Assembly (NCBI GenBank): GCA_037974665.1
Contig: CM075770.1
Coordinates: forward strand, 632,501 to 696,500
Length of the DNA stretch: 64,000 nt
Reading direction: 5' to 3'
Source of the DNA: Ehretia macrophylla
Lineage: Eukaryota > Streptophyta > Magnoliopsida > Boraginales > Ehretiaceae
The position numbers and the translations under genes were made by a program. Below are positions 1 through 15,734 of the stretch, piece after piece (the stretch's first letter is position 1; every line of letters begins with the position of its first letter). Below the pieces are notes generated by a model. The model did not search any database. It was not told the origin of the DNA and saw only the letters and a list, made by a program, of their open reading frames with translations.

Positions 1-27
1 TGCAGTAGTGACGTCTTTTGCTGACAG

Positions 28-4431
<4,404 letters not shown>

Positions 4432-5214
4432 TCAGCATGCAGGCTGCAAGGTGTTTCTTTAGATCCCTCTAGTTGAGGGGACGACTGGGCTTATGCCTTA
4501 TTGTATTGTGTTACGTACCGTGAACAGATGATGAATGATATCAGCTTTCTTAGGTGAGGATATATTATTATTTTTTTTTTGTGCGCGCCCTGCCGGTGTT
4601 TTTGTGAAAAATAAGGGGCACGAGGTTAGGAATATCTCTCTATATTTTGTTGTATCACCGGGTGTGGAAAATAAAGCTGGAACCTTGATACAGGTGGTGA
4701 AATTGTTTGTCTGAGGAAGTAAGTAAGAATGTATTCTGTATGATGTATGAGGCAGCTACATAATGTGTTAACACGTTATTGTGGAAGGAGTAAGACTTAA
4801 CATATATATAATTATGTCACCTCGTCAATTCTCTCCCCCTCTCACTAGAACACAACATAACTGCGTCAAAGCTTTTCATTATTTATGTATGCCATTTTAA
4901 TTTGCATATTATACACCACCATATTGGAATGGTTGTCCTTTTTTTTTTTATCCTTTTTTTCTTTCTTTATGGTAAGTATATGTTATTAGGGATTTTAGTA
5001 GCAATATAATAGCAAACGGCTGCTCTCAAACATCAAAGGCAACACAAACACGGCGAGAAAAGGAATAAAAAACTAGACAAACCAACTTTGGGATACATCA
5101 TCAAAATGCATTCTTTCAGTACATGCTTTAAACACCAACTATAAGCAAGCAGCAGAATATCTTTCTGAATTCATTCCATAGTAGTTGGCCTGTGGGGCTT
5201 GGCCGTATTCATAT
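4432..5214. other. Convergent 3' regions of VHA-A and the FAM32A-like gene
   Basis: This is the VHA-A 3'UTR followed by AT-rich DNA and the 3'UTR of the opposite-strand gene. A canonical AATAAA hexamer at 4670-4675, about 240 bases after the VHA-A stop, is the likely poly(A) signal. T-rich tracts lie at 4570-4580 and 4940-4970. No further coding potential was seen. Confidence 0.6.
4670..4675 (+). terminator. Candidate poly(A) signal of VHA-A
   Basis: This is an AATAAA hexamer about 240 nt after the VHA-A stop codon, in U-rich context. It is assigned by motif and distance only. Confidence 0.5.
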
Positions 5215-6126
5215 TCAGCCAGGGCCGACTTTAGGTATGTCATAATGCTCGCTCATGTTAGCAAGATATTGGTTAAAATCCTCAATGCGGTCACGGTGTG
5301 ATTTGTTTGATGTCTTGGCCATCTTATGCATGTCTATTTTTTCTCTTTGCTCCATGTATCGTCTCTCCGCTGGGGTGAGATGATCATCCCAATGAGCAGC
5401 AGCAGCACCACCACCACCACCACTTACTTGTGTAGATTTGCTGGCAACGGCATCATCAGCGTCTTCTTCTTTGTTAGCCTCATCACTTACCAATTCTCTA
5501 CTTTCTCCACCTATTATACCATAATAACATCAACAACAGTCAACAGATATTAATAATATATCCAATGAGATGTTGTATATTTGTTTCGCAGAACGAGCAT
5601 GATAACATGGCAATGTTAGTGAAATCACTCTTCTCTCTGAGACTGAGACCACATGAAACAATCAAAACTGCAAGAGACCTACCCCAAAATAAATAAGAGA
5701 AATGTCATGAAAATGAATTACCACCAAAAAAATTAAAACAGAAACACAAAGAGGATGGGATGAAGGCGAGGAGGAAGGAGGAACACTAGATTGTAGACCT
5801 AACAGCTCCAACCATTACCCTTTGAATGCCTAGAAACTGTGCACACCTCGGGCTCGGGTTAACCATATAATGGACAACCATAATTCGAAAATAAGGCAAA
5901 AGCAATGAAATACATATATAATACTAAAAAAAATAATAATAATAAAGCAATAGGTATAAAAATAAGATGGTGAATGACCTGCGGAGAGTTGATTATCATT
6001 AGGGTGGGAAACATCATCAAGAAGGTGTTGTTTCTTCTTCTTTTTCTTGATTCCGGCAGCCTTAACATCAAGGGCTTTCCCCTTTAGTTTGAGCTTTCCT
6101 TTGACAACATTCTCATATGCAGACAT
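5215..6126 (-). CDS. FAM32A: FAM32A-like nuclear protein
   Basis: Two coding exons, 6126-5979 and 5510-5215, give 147 residues. The start MSAYENVVKGKLKLKGK, a lysine run near residues 26-33, the block LTPAERRYMEQREKI and the terminus YLANMSEHYDIPKVGPG are the hallmarks of the FAM32A family (DUF1754). The human member is a spliceosome-associated factor, so a nuclear RNA-processing role is inferred from the family. The middle, with acidic residues and a Gly/Ala run, is variable as expected. The donor after exon 1 is CAG|GTCATT, which is non-consensus at +3 to +5, but the frame (..LSAG|GES..) and both flanks support it. A 5'UTR intron is likely, with donor near 6499 and acceptor near 6134, just ahead of the ATG. 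Confidence 0.9.
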
Positions 6127-6133
6127 GTTATTT

Positions 6134-6600
6134 CTGTGAAGGATCCCGAGATACGAAGAACAACATCATCATCATCATCATCATCATAATAAGATACCAG
6201 ACATACATGATACATGGTTGTCAATGCAGAAGAACAATGCAAAACAGTAAGGGTATTCATTCGTTTGGGAATGATTGACCCAATTATTAGATCTATTATA
6301 CACCAACGTTTCCTTAATATGCGAGCTGAGATGCAAAGAATCAATATGCATATTGAACACCTCTCGCGCGCGGTCTCTCTCTCTCTCTATAAATTTTTAT
6401 ATGTGTATATATAAAGATGATGGCATTAAAATCCGTAAAAAGAAAAAAAAAAAAAAGCCGAAACCCTAGAAGAAGAAGAAGAAGAAGAATGAATAATACC
6501 TGAGAGAGAGATGGAAGTTTGAGTTCCAATCTGAAGATAGAGAGAGAAAAAAAGGAGGAATCTTTTGGAGTTTTTAGTGGCCTCTTGGGAAGAAAGATCC
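6134..6600 (-). promoter_or_regulatory. FAM32A leader: 5'UTR intron with telo-box and microsatellites
   Basis: Between a putative donor at about 6499 and the acceptor at about 6134 lies a probable 5'UTR intron. It contains a (CAT)n tract at 6164-6187, a CT tract at 6376-6388 and a GAA run at 6469-6488. On the plus strand at 6461 there is a telo-box-like AAACCCTAG, a motif common in plant genes for translation and RNA machinery. The function of these repeats is inferred. Confidence 0.4.
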
Positions 6601-7586
6601 ACCCACCCACACCAACAACTGCTTTATTAGTTGAGACTGAGGTCTGAGGTCCGCAACAAGATTATATAGATAGATTCTGATTTCCTTTTTTTCTTAAATT
6701 ATTCATTAGTCCAATATTTCTGAAAAAAAAGAAAAAGAAAAAGAAGCTGAAATACTAAACTAAAATAAAGCACCATTTTATTATTCCGGAGTTTTAACTC
6801 TTTCTAATTCAATTTTTCAGACTCACAAGTAACCCGAATATATTGAGAACTCTCTCTATACATAATACAAACCATTTTGAATCAAATGCTCTCTCTCCAT
6901 CTTTTTATTTTCAGATTTTGAAAATATGTTACTAAACAAATTTCCAGCCTACTGCCTAGCTTGTTTCTTTTTATCTGCAGAACTGAATTGGTTGTTTAAG
7001 CAAATGAGACCATATGATAATATTAATCTTTTTTCCTTCTCCTTTAATTTTCTTCCTTAAATTACATTAATTTTTTTTTTTGGAATATATTGTTTCTTCC
7101 TTTTTCCCAAGATTAAATATGAATCGCATTGTCCGGGGTTTTCATGACCAAATCAACTATATACCTGAGAAATGTGATAAAATAAATTCCATTTCCAATT
7201 ATTTTATACAAATAAAGCCTTAAGCCTTGCGCCTTGCACTAGCATATTAATAATACATAATTCAATTTCATCCTTGCATCTCAGCAGCAGGGGGAATGAA
7301 GAGGATGATCTTCATGTACAAGGATGGGCTGTTTGAGCAACATTTAAGAAAGAATAAGAAAAAGTTAAAAAAGCATTTTCAATGAAACATTAATAATAAT
7401 ACCACGCCAAACACCTTACACATCACAACAAACTGATGATGTTCATACTAACTCTGATAATGCATGCACAACCCACAAATACAAATGGCTACAGCAGATG
7501 CTAATTGCAGTCTCTGTTACACCTCAAAAAGGGTTACAAAAATAACAACCATATAACTAACTCTGCATTCCGCTCTTTAGATATGA
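6601..7586. other. Intergenic: FAM32A promoter and DWF5 3' region
   Basis: This is AT-rich DNA with many T and A homopolymers (for example 6720-6745 and 7060-7082). The left half is the upstream region of the FAM32A-like gene. The part near 7300-7586 is probably the DWF5 3'UTR. No ORF with protein-like content was seen. Confidence 0.5.
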
Positions 7587-10500
7587 TCAGTAAATTCCAG
7601 GTATAACCCTGTAAGGAACCTTTTCACAGTATACTTTCCAATACTTGCCATACCTGCAAACCCAACATTATATACATATATGCTCAGCTTTCACCTCAAT
7701 ATGCTACTAGTGTGTTGAGGGTTTAAAAGAAATGTTCGACAAGTATTTAAGTAAAAGTTGAGGGTTGTGTCTGCTTACTTTGATCTGCAGCGATCGTCAT
7801 CCCTTTTGGCTCGGTCAAAGAGAAGGATAGTAAGAAATATTACATAGAAGTACGGAAGGAACTGCAAGAAGAGGACCAAAAAACAAGATAAGGTTTGAGC
7901 TCTTTGTTGCTCAAACTCAAAGATGCAGCATCAAAGATTTGTTGAGCTCTTTGCAGAAGAAATTCTTTTGTCAAAAAATAAAAAAAGAAAAAGAAAAAGA
8001 AAATGTTGCTCCCTATCCACGTCTGAAAACAAACTTACATGGTTAAAAAGAGCCGGTACAGTCCAGAAAAAGGCTGCTAATATTTCTGGAACATAGTGGA
8101 AGTGACGAGATAAACCCCACCTACCAATAAAATATAAGATAAATTTAAACATCACGCATAGTACTACATATCACCTAAAAGCAAAAAAAAAAAAAAATCC
8201 CATATGAATTGTGCCTGGATATTTCCAAAATAAACTATTGCATTTTCATATTCCCATAGACAGTATATAATACAACAAAAAGTAGTTATAATCCAGGCAG
8301 GTTTGTATGACTTGTGAGCGCATCAATTGGGACACTTCGATGATTAATACCAAAAGAAAATAAAAACTCGTAGCTTATTTACAATATCATGTATTGGAAG
8401 ATGAGAACGTTTACCATCCTGATGTCAGTAGAAGGCTGGTTTTCGTTTCACCTTTAGTTGTAGTGTATGAGGCAACAATCTGTAGATATTCAAACAGATT
8501 AAATTCTTTTTCCCCCAAGAGAGAACAAAAGAAAAATAATTGCCTCAAAGAAACCAAAAAACTATCAATGTAGCACTTAAAAGTCAAGCCCTGAAAGTTC
8601 AATTGCAGAATAATACCATTACCTTTGATGGTGCTTTCCCCCAAACCAAGCACTTGCCATTTGTTCTGCGAAATTCTTGCCTTTGCCTGTCACAGTCATA
8701 GTTGATATAGATGCAGAGAATGCCTGCCACAAGAATATATAGTGCAAGCTGGGACATACAAGAGGAGCTGATCTCGTCAGAGACATAAAGCTATTAGCAA
8801 TAAGTGCAATAAATTTTATTTGCAAATTTAAGTCCACATATCCAAAATAAAAAGTTCCACTCCGGTGCTCATGTTCATTTTATTGGTTATAAGGGCAAGG
8901 AAATGAACTGTCCATTGCAGATTTTTTGTGACGAAACAATTACCTGAACTCCAAGATTCACTGGATGATTGACAAGGTACATGCCAGGAGAAGTATAAAC
9001 AGATGCAATCCATACTAAGCATCCCCAACAAATATAAAAGCCAGCTGCCAACAAAATGAGATCCCAAGAACATCACTATTATGTAAAAGGAGATGAATGG
9101 AAAGGCTGTAATGAAGCAACAAACTAAACAATTGCTTATTTGGCAGAACAAGAGATAAAGGACCAAAAACCTCTGTCATGCGCAATATCCATTGTGTTCC
9201 AGTAACCAGCTTCCCACCAAAAAAACTTTGTTACATAAATCAGCATCAATGCAGTATTTACAAGCATTGAGTCTGCTACTGTACCATATGCTTCATACTG
9301 GCAGAGAAAGATAACCAACGTCACAATGAATAGGAAAAGAAGAATGTGAGATTCCTTGGTTACTCAACTAACAAAAGGCTAATTATTTCGGATTTATGGG
9401 CAATTGACAACATGGCAGTAGAAGTTATCCAGTGACATATTTTCTGATTAAGGATTGTCTGGGTACATATACCTGCTTTATGCAGTAGGTCAAAGGAAGA
9501 ACTGCCCAAGACATCATCCCAAATCTGCAGTTGGTAAAAACCTTGATATCAAAGTTCTTGCCAATGCGTGGATAAAGCTCCATGCCCTGAGAGAATACAA
9601 AAATTAGGTCTTTGCTATAAAAAGAGCTGCTCAATGGAATTTTTGAGGTTTCATAATTAAACTTGAATGAAGATGTGAACTTTTTGTCTTGATATTTCTA
9701 TATGTCATTTACTTTCTCTTGCTTGCAAACAGACACCACTCTTGGCATATAACCTATACATATACACATCTATAAGATACCCCTAAATTTAGTTTGATAG
9801 CACAAAAATAAGATCTAATACCATTCTAAAGATCAAAAGAGCTAAAGAGCTCACCCAATAGAAGTCAATGATTATATTTCCAGATGAACCAGAATCAGTG
9901 GAAGATGGAGCAACATGACCCTTCATAGATGAATCAAAATGTGTCATGAGAAAAAAAGATATGTGTGCACGTATGAAGAACTGAGAAGTACTTGCATTTG
10001 TTTAACTCACTTTTATATACAAGAATATGCAAAAGATGAAGCTTCCAACAATGAGTGCTGAAAATATCTCGCCCAAATGGTCATAAACTATTGTAGGGTT
10101 GAATATCCCAAACCTAGGACACAATTCAAAGGTAAGTATAACAGGTAACTTAATAATCCATGAGGCTTAGTCAATTGTTAAGAGAAACCAAAGATAATAT
10201 GTTAAAATTTTGAAAGAAGAAGAGGAAAAGGAAACAAAACAAATGATAATAAGTTATGCAAACAAGATTGATTGGAAGCTAGCAGCCACAAGATAGATGG
10301 CTTAAATTTGGAAGTAAAAACCTCAATTTGGAGTGATATTCAAAACTTAAAATGAAAAGAAAATTCTTACCACCAAAGGCCAAAATATGTAATTAATGTC
10401 ACAGCATATGCAGCCATGCCATTTGCCTGGAATAAGAAAAGAAGTCAAGTTAATGACATTAGCACAATGCAGTTAAAGGAAACTCTGATGATCGCTTCAT

Positions 10501-11478
10501 TTTTGAAGGACAAGAAAGGTTTGATTACTAGGTAATCACCATTGTATTTCTATAGCTAGCAACATGCGCACACACAGACATGTAGAAATATGAAGGAGGA
10601 GGAAAGACTTATGAGCAATAAGTTGAGAACAATTGTCAAACATTTAGTACCTTGTAAACAGGCCTATTTCCAGCAGGTGATATTGGTCCCTCTACCCTTT
10701 TGCCTGGCAACAGAAGCTGGAGTGCAGCCTCAAATGCGGCATAACAAGCAATTATCTTCCATGCTGTTGCAGTTGGTTTCGGGTAAATGTTAATGAAGCC
10801 TTGTAGACCATGCTGCCTTAGGTAATTCCATGTTTGCAGTAGTGAGCCATCAGCATGCACCATTGTATACCATCTGCATTTAGTTTATATATAAGCGACT
10901 TGTAGAAATTCATTTAACTTTGTTCATTTGCTTTATTTGACATAATTTAATCAATAAGAAATTAAGCGAAAGCAACATAGTTTCATGGATTTAATAAGTA
11001 GAATGAGGGTAATCCCATGCATTATAATACATATCAAAATCACTCAACAGATGAAACATTCAAACACCAATCAACAAGATTATAACCTTGATATACAACC
11101 AACTATTTCAACTAACTGATAGTGTTGTTAACATGCAAGTTAATCAAATCAATGGCTTTTGGGACAACACTCAAAACCGAATCTTTCTTGTTTTCTTCTC
11201 CGATTGTTCATGTCCTTAGCAGCTTTATGCAGAAGATGACCAGAACAAAATGACATGTATTATGGCAATTACAGAGAATCTTGGTAAAGATCTGAGAAGT
11301 ATATATCTATCAGAATCAGTATCAGATTCAACTAGTTTGAAAACAAGAAGATAGCGTAGAGTGTAGACGACGACTTGGGAACTTACAGAAGAATGACAAA
11401 GGGAGGGCAGAGAGTGAGAAGTGAGAGCATAGACGCGTATGTCACGATTGGTGAGTGCACTGTCTTCGACTCCCCCAT
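7587..11478 (-). CDS. DWF5: 7-dehydrocholesterol reductase (Delta7-sterol reductase, DWARF5)
   Basis: This enzyme reduces the sterol C7-C8 double bond with NADPH in the ER, late in sterol and brassinosteroid-precursor synthesis. Thirteen exons join in frame to 434 residues: 11478-11387, 10873-10651, 10426-10371, 10113-10011, 9920-9855, 9586-9473, 9297-9171, 9044-8944, 8748-8623, 8479-8415, 8120-8039, 7861-7779, 7653-7587. Landmarks are MGESKTVHSPIVTYAS at the N-terminus, LLLPGKRVEGPISPAGNRP, GMELYPRIGKNFDIK, FFWWEAGYWNTMDIAHDR, TSGWWGLSRHFHYVPE, the ERG4/ERG24-family signature DRCRSKYGKYWKVY, and a C-terminus VIPGIY. Several hydrophobic segments fit a polytopic ER protein. The length is close to the family norm and no disabling change was seen. 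Exon 10873-10651 carries WYTMVHADGS across its start. Confidence 0.96.
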
Positions 11479-12093
11479 TGAAGGCCTTTGAGCTCCCTTC
11501 TCTTCCTTCGCTTATTAGAGTTGACTGATGATAGTAGAGAAAGACTTGCGCAGATCTTTTTCTCTCTTTTTTTAAGCTGACGAGGAGGAGTGATTTATTA
11601 GATTATATATCAGCCTTCAGATACCTATCACAAATACATACAGTAGATTAAAGTACACTAGTATAACACGTTGTATTGTCAGAAACTATGTTGTTGGCAA
11701 CATTGGATTGGCACGCCTTGATGACTTACACTGGGCTTTTTCCTTAGACCCACGAGCCCAAGTCTTGGTAAATCTTTACAGCTCCCTAACGTAATGGCCC
11801 AACATCAAAAACCAATTTGTGTGTCTACCCTGGCCTGCACGAGCAACTCAAGCAAAAACCTTTTTTCATCGTGTAATTTTCTTCTCATCACTCTTTAGCT
11901 GCATCCTTGTACACATATTCATATAGCTATACCTCTTTCTCTCTCTCTCTCTCTCTCTGCATTTGTAATCTTCAAAGCCTCTATTTTCTTCTCCCTATTT
12001 AACGCAGCAAACTTCTTCTGGACTTGTTTATGCAAAAAAGTTAAGTCTTTTTCTTATGCTGCTTTTGTGGTTCTGGGGAGCTACAAACCGGTG
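11479..12093. promoter_or_regulatory. Divergent promoter region between DWF5 and the PPR gene
   Basis: About 615 bp separates two oppositely transcribed start codons. A TC dinucleotide run at about 11938-11960 lies in the presumed PPR leader, a common plant 5'UTR/core-promoter feature. A T-rich block at 11560-11575 is on the DWF5 side. No clear TATA box can be assigned to either gene. Confidence 0.5.
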
Positions 12094-14082
12094 ATGATAT
12101 GGAGGTGGGGAAGGAGATTGATAAAGCAATTGCAACCCACATCATATCATCTACTAAAAATACAATCTTTAGCATCAATTCACAATCTTGCTTCACCAAT
12201 TCATTGTGCCGCTCATAAACATCAAACTTCCAATACTACTAACAAAGGCCAACACATTCAAGAAAGTTCACATTTTTCCAGGAATATCCTCACCCCACAA
12301 ATAGTGCAGAAAACTCTACAAAATTGCCCTTCTGATTTGATTGCTCTCAATTTTTTCTTGTGGTGTGCTAAGCAACCCAATTACTTTCATGACAGGCTCA
12401 CCTTTCAGCACACGGTCAATATAGTTGCTCGCCTCACTGAAAGGTTCAAGACAGTTAAAGGAATCATAAAAGAATTAGAGCATGTTGGTTGTGTGACAAA
12501 GCCTCAAACTTTATTGCTTTTGTTGAGAATCTACTGGTGTGGAGGAATGTATGCTCTGGTTTTCGAGGCCTTTGAGCAATTCTTTAGTTATGGTTACACC
12601 CCTAATACGTTTGCCAGGAATATTGTCATGGATGTCCTGTTCAAAATTGGGCGTGTTGAGGTGGCCCTTCGAGTTTTGAAGGAGACCGAGGTCCCAAACT
12701 TTCTCTCTTTTAGCATTGCGATATGTAATTTGTGCAAGCTTAATGATCTTGTTAACATTAAGGATGTTCACAGGATCACCTTGAGGAAAGGTTATTATCT
12801 TAATTCTGAGACATTTTCAATGGTTTTGAGCTGTTATTGCAAACTGGGAAGAGTAGCAGAGGCATTGCAATTGTTAGGCCTGATGATAGTTTTGGGGGTT
12901 CAAATATCTTTGACTGTGTGGAGTATGTTAATTCATTTGTTTTGTACAGCTGGTAGACTTGATGTAGCTGCTTCTTTACTTGAAAAGATGGTTGAGTGTG
13001 GCTATTCTCCAAATATTGTAACCTGTACCCCTTTAATAAAGGGATTCTTAGAGTCTCATATGCCCAACGAGGCATTTGGATTATTAAATAGTATGAAATC
13101 AAAGGGATGTCACCTAGATTTGGTTCTTTGCAATGTGCTAATAGATTGTCTCTCGAAGATGGGGAGATATGATGATGCACTTGATGTCTTTTTAAGTTTG
13201 CAAGATAAGAGATTAATACCTGATGCATATACTTTATGCTCTATATTATCAGCTGTCTGTTTGTCTAGACAATTCGTTCTTCTCCCTGTACTGATTGATG
13301 GGCTTTCGATCCAACCTGACTTAGTAGCCTGTAATGCCCTTATAAGTTATTACGGCAAAGCTGATTATCCATCTGGTGCTGTTGAGTTCTATGATGACAT
13401 GATAGATAGGGGTTACATCCCAGATAAGTATAGTTTTACTGGATTACTAAGTGCTCTATGCAAATTGGGTAGAACTGGTGAGGCAATCAATGTGTACACT
13501 GGAATTGTCCGGAGTCATTTTGGTCTTGATGCTCACATCCACACTGCTATTTTTAGTGGGCTTGTAGATTCTGGTAACTTTAGTAGAGCTGCCAGATTAT
13601 TTAAAGAAGCTGCAGCACAGAAGTTCTCTCTTGACGTTGTGTCATATACTGTTGCCATAAATGGACTTCTTCGAAATGGTCAGGCTGGAGAGGCTTATCG
13701 TCTGTTCATTCAAATGAAAGAGGTAGGTATTGCTCCAAACCTACGGACATATAATGTGATGCTCTCTGGTTTCTGTAAGCATAAGGACTTGAAAATGGTT
13801 AAACAAATCCTGCTAGAGATGATTGCCGCCGGAATTGAGATGGATTTCACCACAATTAGATCAGTGAAGACTTTGCTCTATAAATCACCCCATTCTTATT
13901 CAATCTTCAATCGGTTTATCAAATTGTTGGATTCAGGATTGCTTCCTAAAAGGGAGTGTGCAGTTCTGATTAATAGACTTGTTCATGGTGTATATTTTAG
14001 TGAGCCACTTCAAGCTGATGGAGTGAATATTGGCACATCAATCTCGAATGATCTTTGTGATGCTGATGTGGCAGTTGGCTGA
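12094..14082 (+). CDS. P-class pentatricopeptide repeat protein (At1g16830-like)
   Basis: This is an intronless reading frame of 662 residues from the ATG at 12094; an in-frame GTG at 12067 precedes it but is unlikely to be the start. Tandem 35-residue helical repeats run from about residue 150 to 600. Diagnostic repeat cores include VTCTPLIKGF, VLCNVLIDCLSKMGR, DKYSFTGLLSALCKLGR, VVSYTVAINGLLRNGQ and LRTYNVMLSGFCK. There is no E or DYW editing tail, so it is P-class, a group that usually binds organellar RNA to stabilise, splice or help translate it. A basic N-terminus rich in R, K and S fits an organelle-targeting sequence. Resemblance to the uncharacterised Arabidopsis At1g16830 is from memory. 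The RNA target is unknown. Confidence 0.93.
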   Translation: MIWRWGRRLIKQLQPTSYHLLKIQSLASIHNLASPIHCAAHKHQTSNTTNKGQHIQESSHFSRNILTPQIVQKTLQNCPSDLIALNFFLWCAKQPNYFHDRLTFQHTVNIVARLTERFKTVKGIIKELEHVGCVTKPQTLLLLLRIYWCGGMYALVFEAFEQFFSYGYTPNTFARNIVMDVLFKIGRVEVALRVLKETEVPNFLSFSIAICNLCKLNDLVNIKDVHRITLRKGYYLNSETFSMVLSCYCKLGRVAEALQLLGLMIVLGVQISLTVWSMLIHLFCTAGRLDVAASLLEKMVECGYSPNIVTCTPLIKGFLESHMPNEAFGLLNSMKSKGCHLDLVLCNVLIDCLSKMGRYDDALDVFLSLQDKRLIPDAYTLCSILSAVCLSRQFVLLPVLIDGLSIQPDLVACNALISYYGKADYPSGAVEFYDDMIDRGYIPDKYSFTGLLSALCKLGRTGEAINVYTGIVRSHFGLDAHIHTAIFSGLVDSGNFSRAARLFKEAAAQKFSLDVVSYTVAINGLLRNGQAGEAYRLFIQMKEVGIAPNLRTYNVMLSGFCKHKDLKMVKQILLEMIAAGIEMDFTTIRSVKTLLYKSPHSYSIFNRFIKLLDSGLLPKRECAVLINRLVHGVYFSEPLQADGVNIGTSISNDLCDADVAVG

Positions 14083-15022
14083 GATAATCTGGTGGAAAAA
14101 TTGATTGCATTTTACCAGATTGCGCTGCTCGAGCTTGCAAAGGCAACAGATTCGGTTCTGCAATCTTATTAATGGATTATAAATTGTCCATCTCGTTGCT
14201 TCCTATATCTTTGTGATTTTACAAAGTGTAACATTAGTTGAGATCAGAAAATGCTTTTGCACTTCTCTTATGTGATGTTTCCTATTCTTAAAGTTCTTAA
14301 AGATCAATGATCGATTCTTGTAGGAGATAAGAATTGGAGCTGGTTACTGCTCAAGGGCCTAAAGTAAAGATATTCTAATGCAAATGAAGATATGATATTT
14401 GTTCATCTGGCTCATGGAATGGTTTCAATTTTGTGATGGTTTGGAGATTGAGTAGCTCTAGGATATTGTTGAACTGTGAAAATTCTCCACCACCCACGGG
14501 CACAAATCAGGAGATTGAGTTGCTATCTTTGTCTTTCACTCTGTTTTTTCCTCTTAGGTTAGGTGAGTATCAAAACAGCTCGTTAAGCCTACATGAATTA
14601 GCATTTTTCTTAGGGAATATAAAATGACAAAAAGGGAGAACATAAGAAACTGGATCGTTGTTCATTTCATATGCGAGTAACTGAGATAAATAGAAGATAT
14701 CCTTCTTCTGTGTGAGTTTAGTTATTTCAGGTTAGAACATGAGGTCCATTTGCTTCTTTGAGAAGGTGAATGCTAGTTTTTGAGGAAGGACTCTATTTTG
14801 CTGATAGAGCTTCTCGGGACAACTTTCTTGGTATATGCATTATCAGGTTTCAAATGTGAAAAACATTTTATCTGTAGATTGATAATGCATGGCATGAGAC
14901 TCAGATGAGATCTCGTTTGTATGAAGTTAACAAATGAGATTACTCTCGATAGAAATTGGTAACCAATCCTACCTAGTGGTAGAAGATTTGGCTTATTGAT
15001 TATGTATGGCATCTGTGTTTAG
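14083..15022. other. PPR 3' region and intergenic DNA
   Basis: The PPR 3'UTR presumably occupies the first few hundred bases. Short ORFs on both strands lack protein-like composition. I see no conserved feature before the possible exon at 15023. Confidence 0.4.
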
Positions 15023-15202
15023 TACTTAAATCTTTTAGAAGCTTTATATGATGCTTTCACTGAATACATTGCGTTGGCCATTCCCAATAAAGGCAACACC
15101 GGATGGTTTGAACAAGCAGTGAAATCATTATGCGTAAGGAGGAGATATGCTGCTGGAAACAGCGATGATTACATCAATCAGCTAATAAGAAGAACGAGCT
15201 AG
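15023..15202 (+). pseudogene. Unidentified coding-like exon or gene fragment
   Basis: A reading frame of 59 codons starts just after a plausible acceptor (..GTGTTTAG|TAC) and ends at TAG 15200-15202. It does not begin with ATG. The frame is closed immediately upstream by a stop inside the acceptor, as expected for an exon. The translation has normal amino-acid balance, for example LLEALYDAFTEYIALAIPN and RRRYAAGNSDDYINQLIRR. I do not recognise the family. It could be the last exon of a small gene on the plus strand, a relic, or chance. No convincing partner exon was found upstream. Confidence 0.3.
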
Positions 15203-15734
15203 ATAGATATCAGTGCCTCTAATATTTTAGGGTTTTGAATCTCATTGGGAGTCCAAGGAACATTGTTCATGTTATTTCCTCGTCTGAAAAGTTCATTTCT
15301 ATCTTTTGCCAAATTCAGAAGAATATATTCATTCACATTGATGACAAAGGCAAAGGAATCCATTAGGGACTTCCAAGGGGAAACCTAGAAAGATTAGCAT
15401 CAACACCAATATCATATTAAGATAACAAAGACTTGGAATATCGACAAAAGAAGTAGCATATAACATTTACAGAACTATTAGTACAATGGATCCGTCACAC
15501 TTCGAAATATACACATCTTTTAGATCGCTGGCTCGTACTCGCTCATTGATTGATAATATAATGTAAAAGAATCAAACAGTACCAAAAATGTCAGAAACAT
15601 GACTCTAATTTTGGGATTTCCCGCTAACAAAGGGTGGGTGCAGGGCGGACAATTTTAAAGCAGAGTTTTTACCCTCGTGGGATCGCGATCCTTTGTCCCA
15701 AGTAATAAAATATTCTGGCAAAACTAATTTTCTA
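15203..15734. other. 3' flank of the MTPC4-like gene
   Basis: This is AT-rich sequence between the unidentified exon and the stop codon of the MTPC4-like gene. It probably contains that gene's 3'UTR. Nothing else was seen. Confidence 0.4.
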
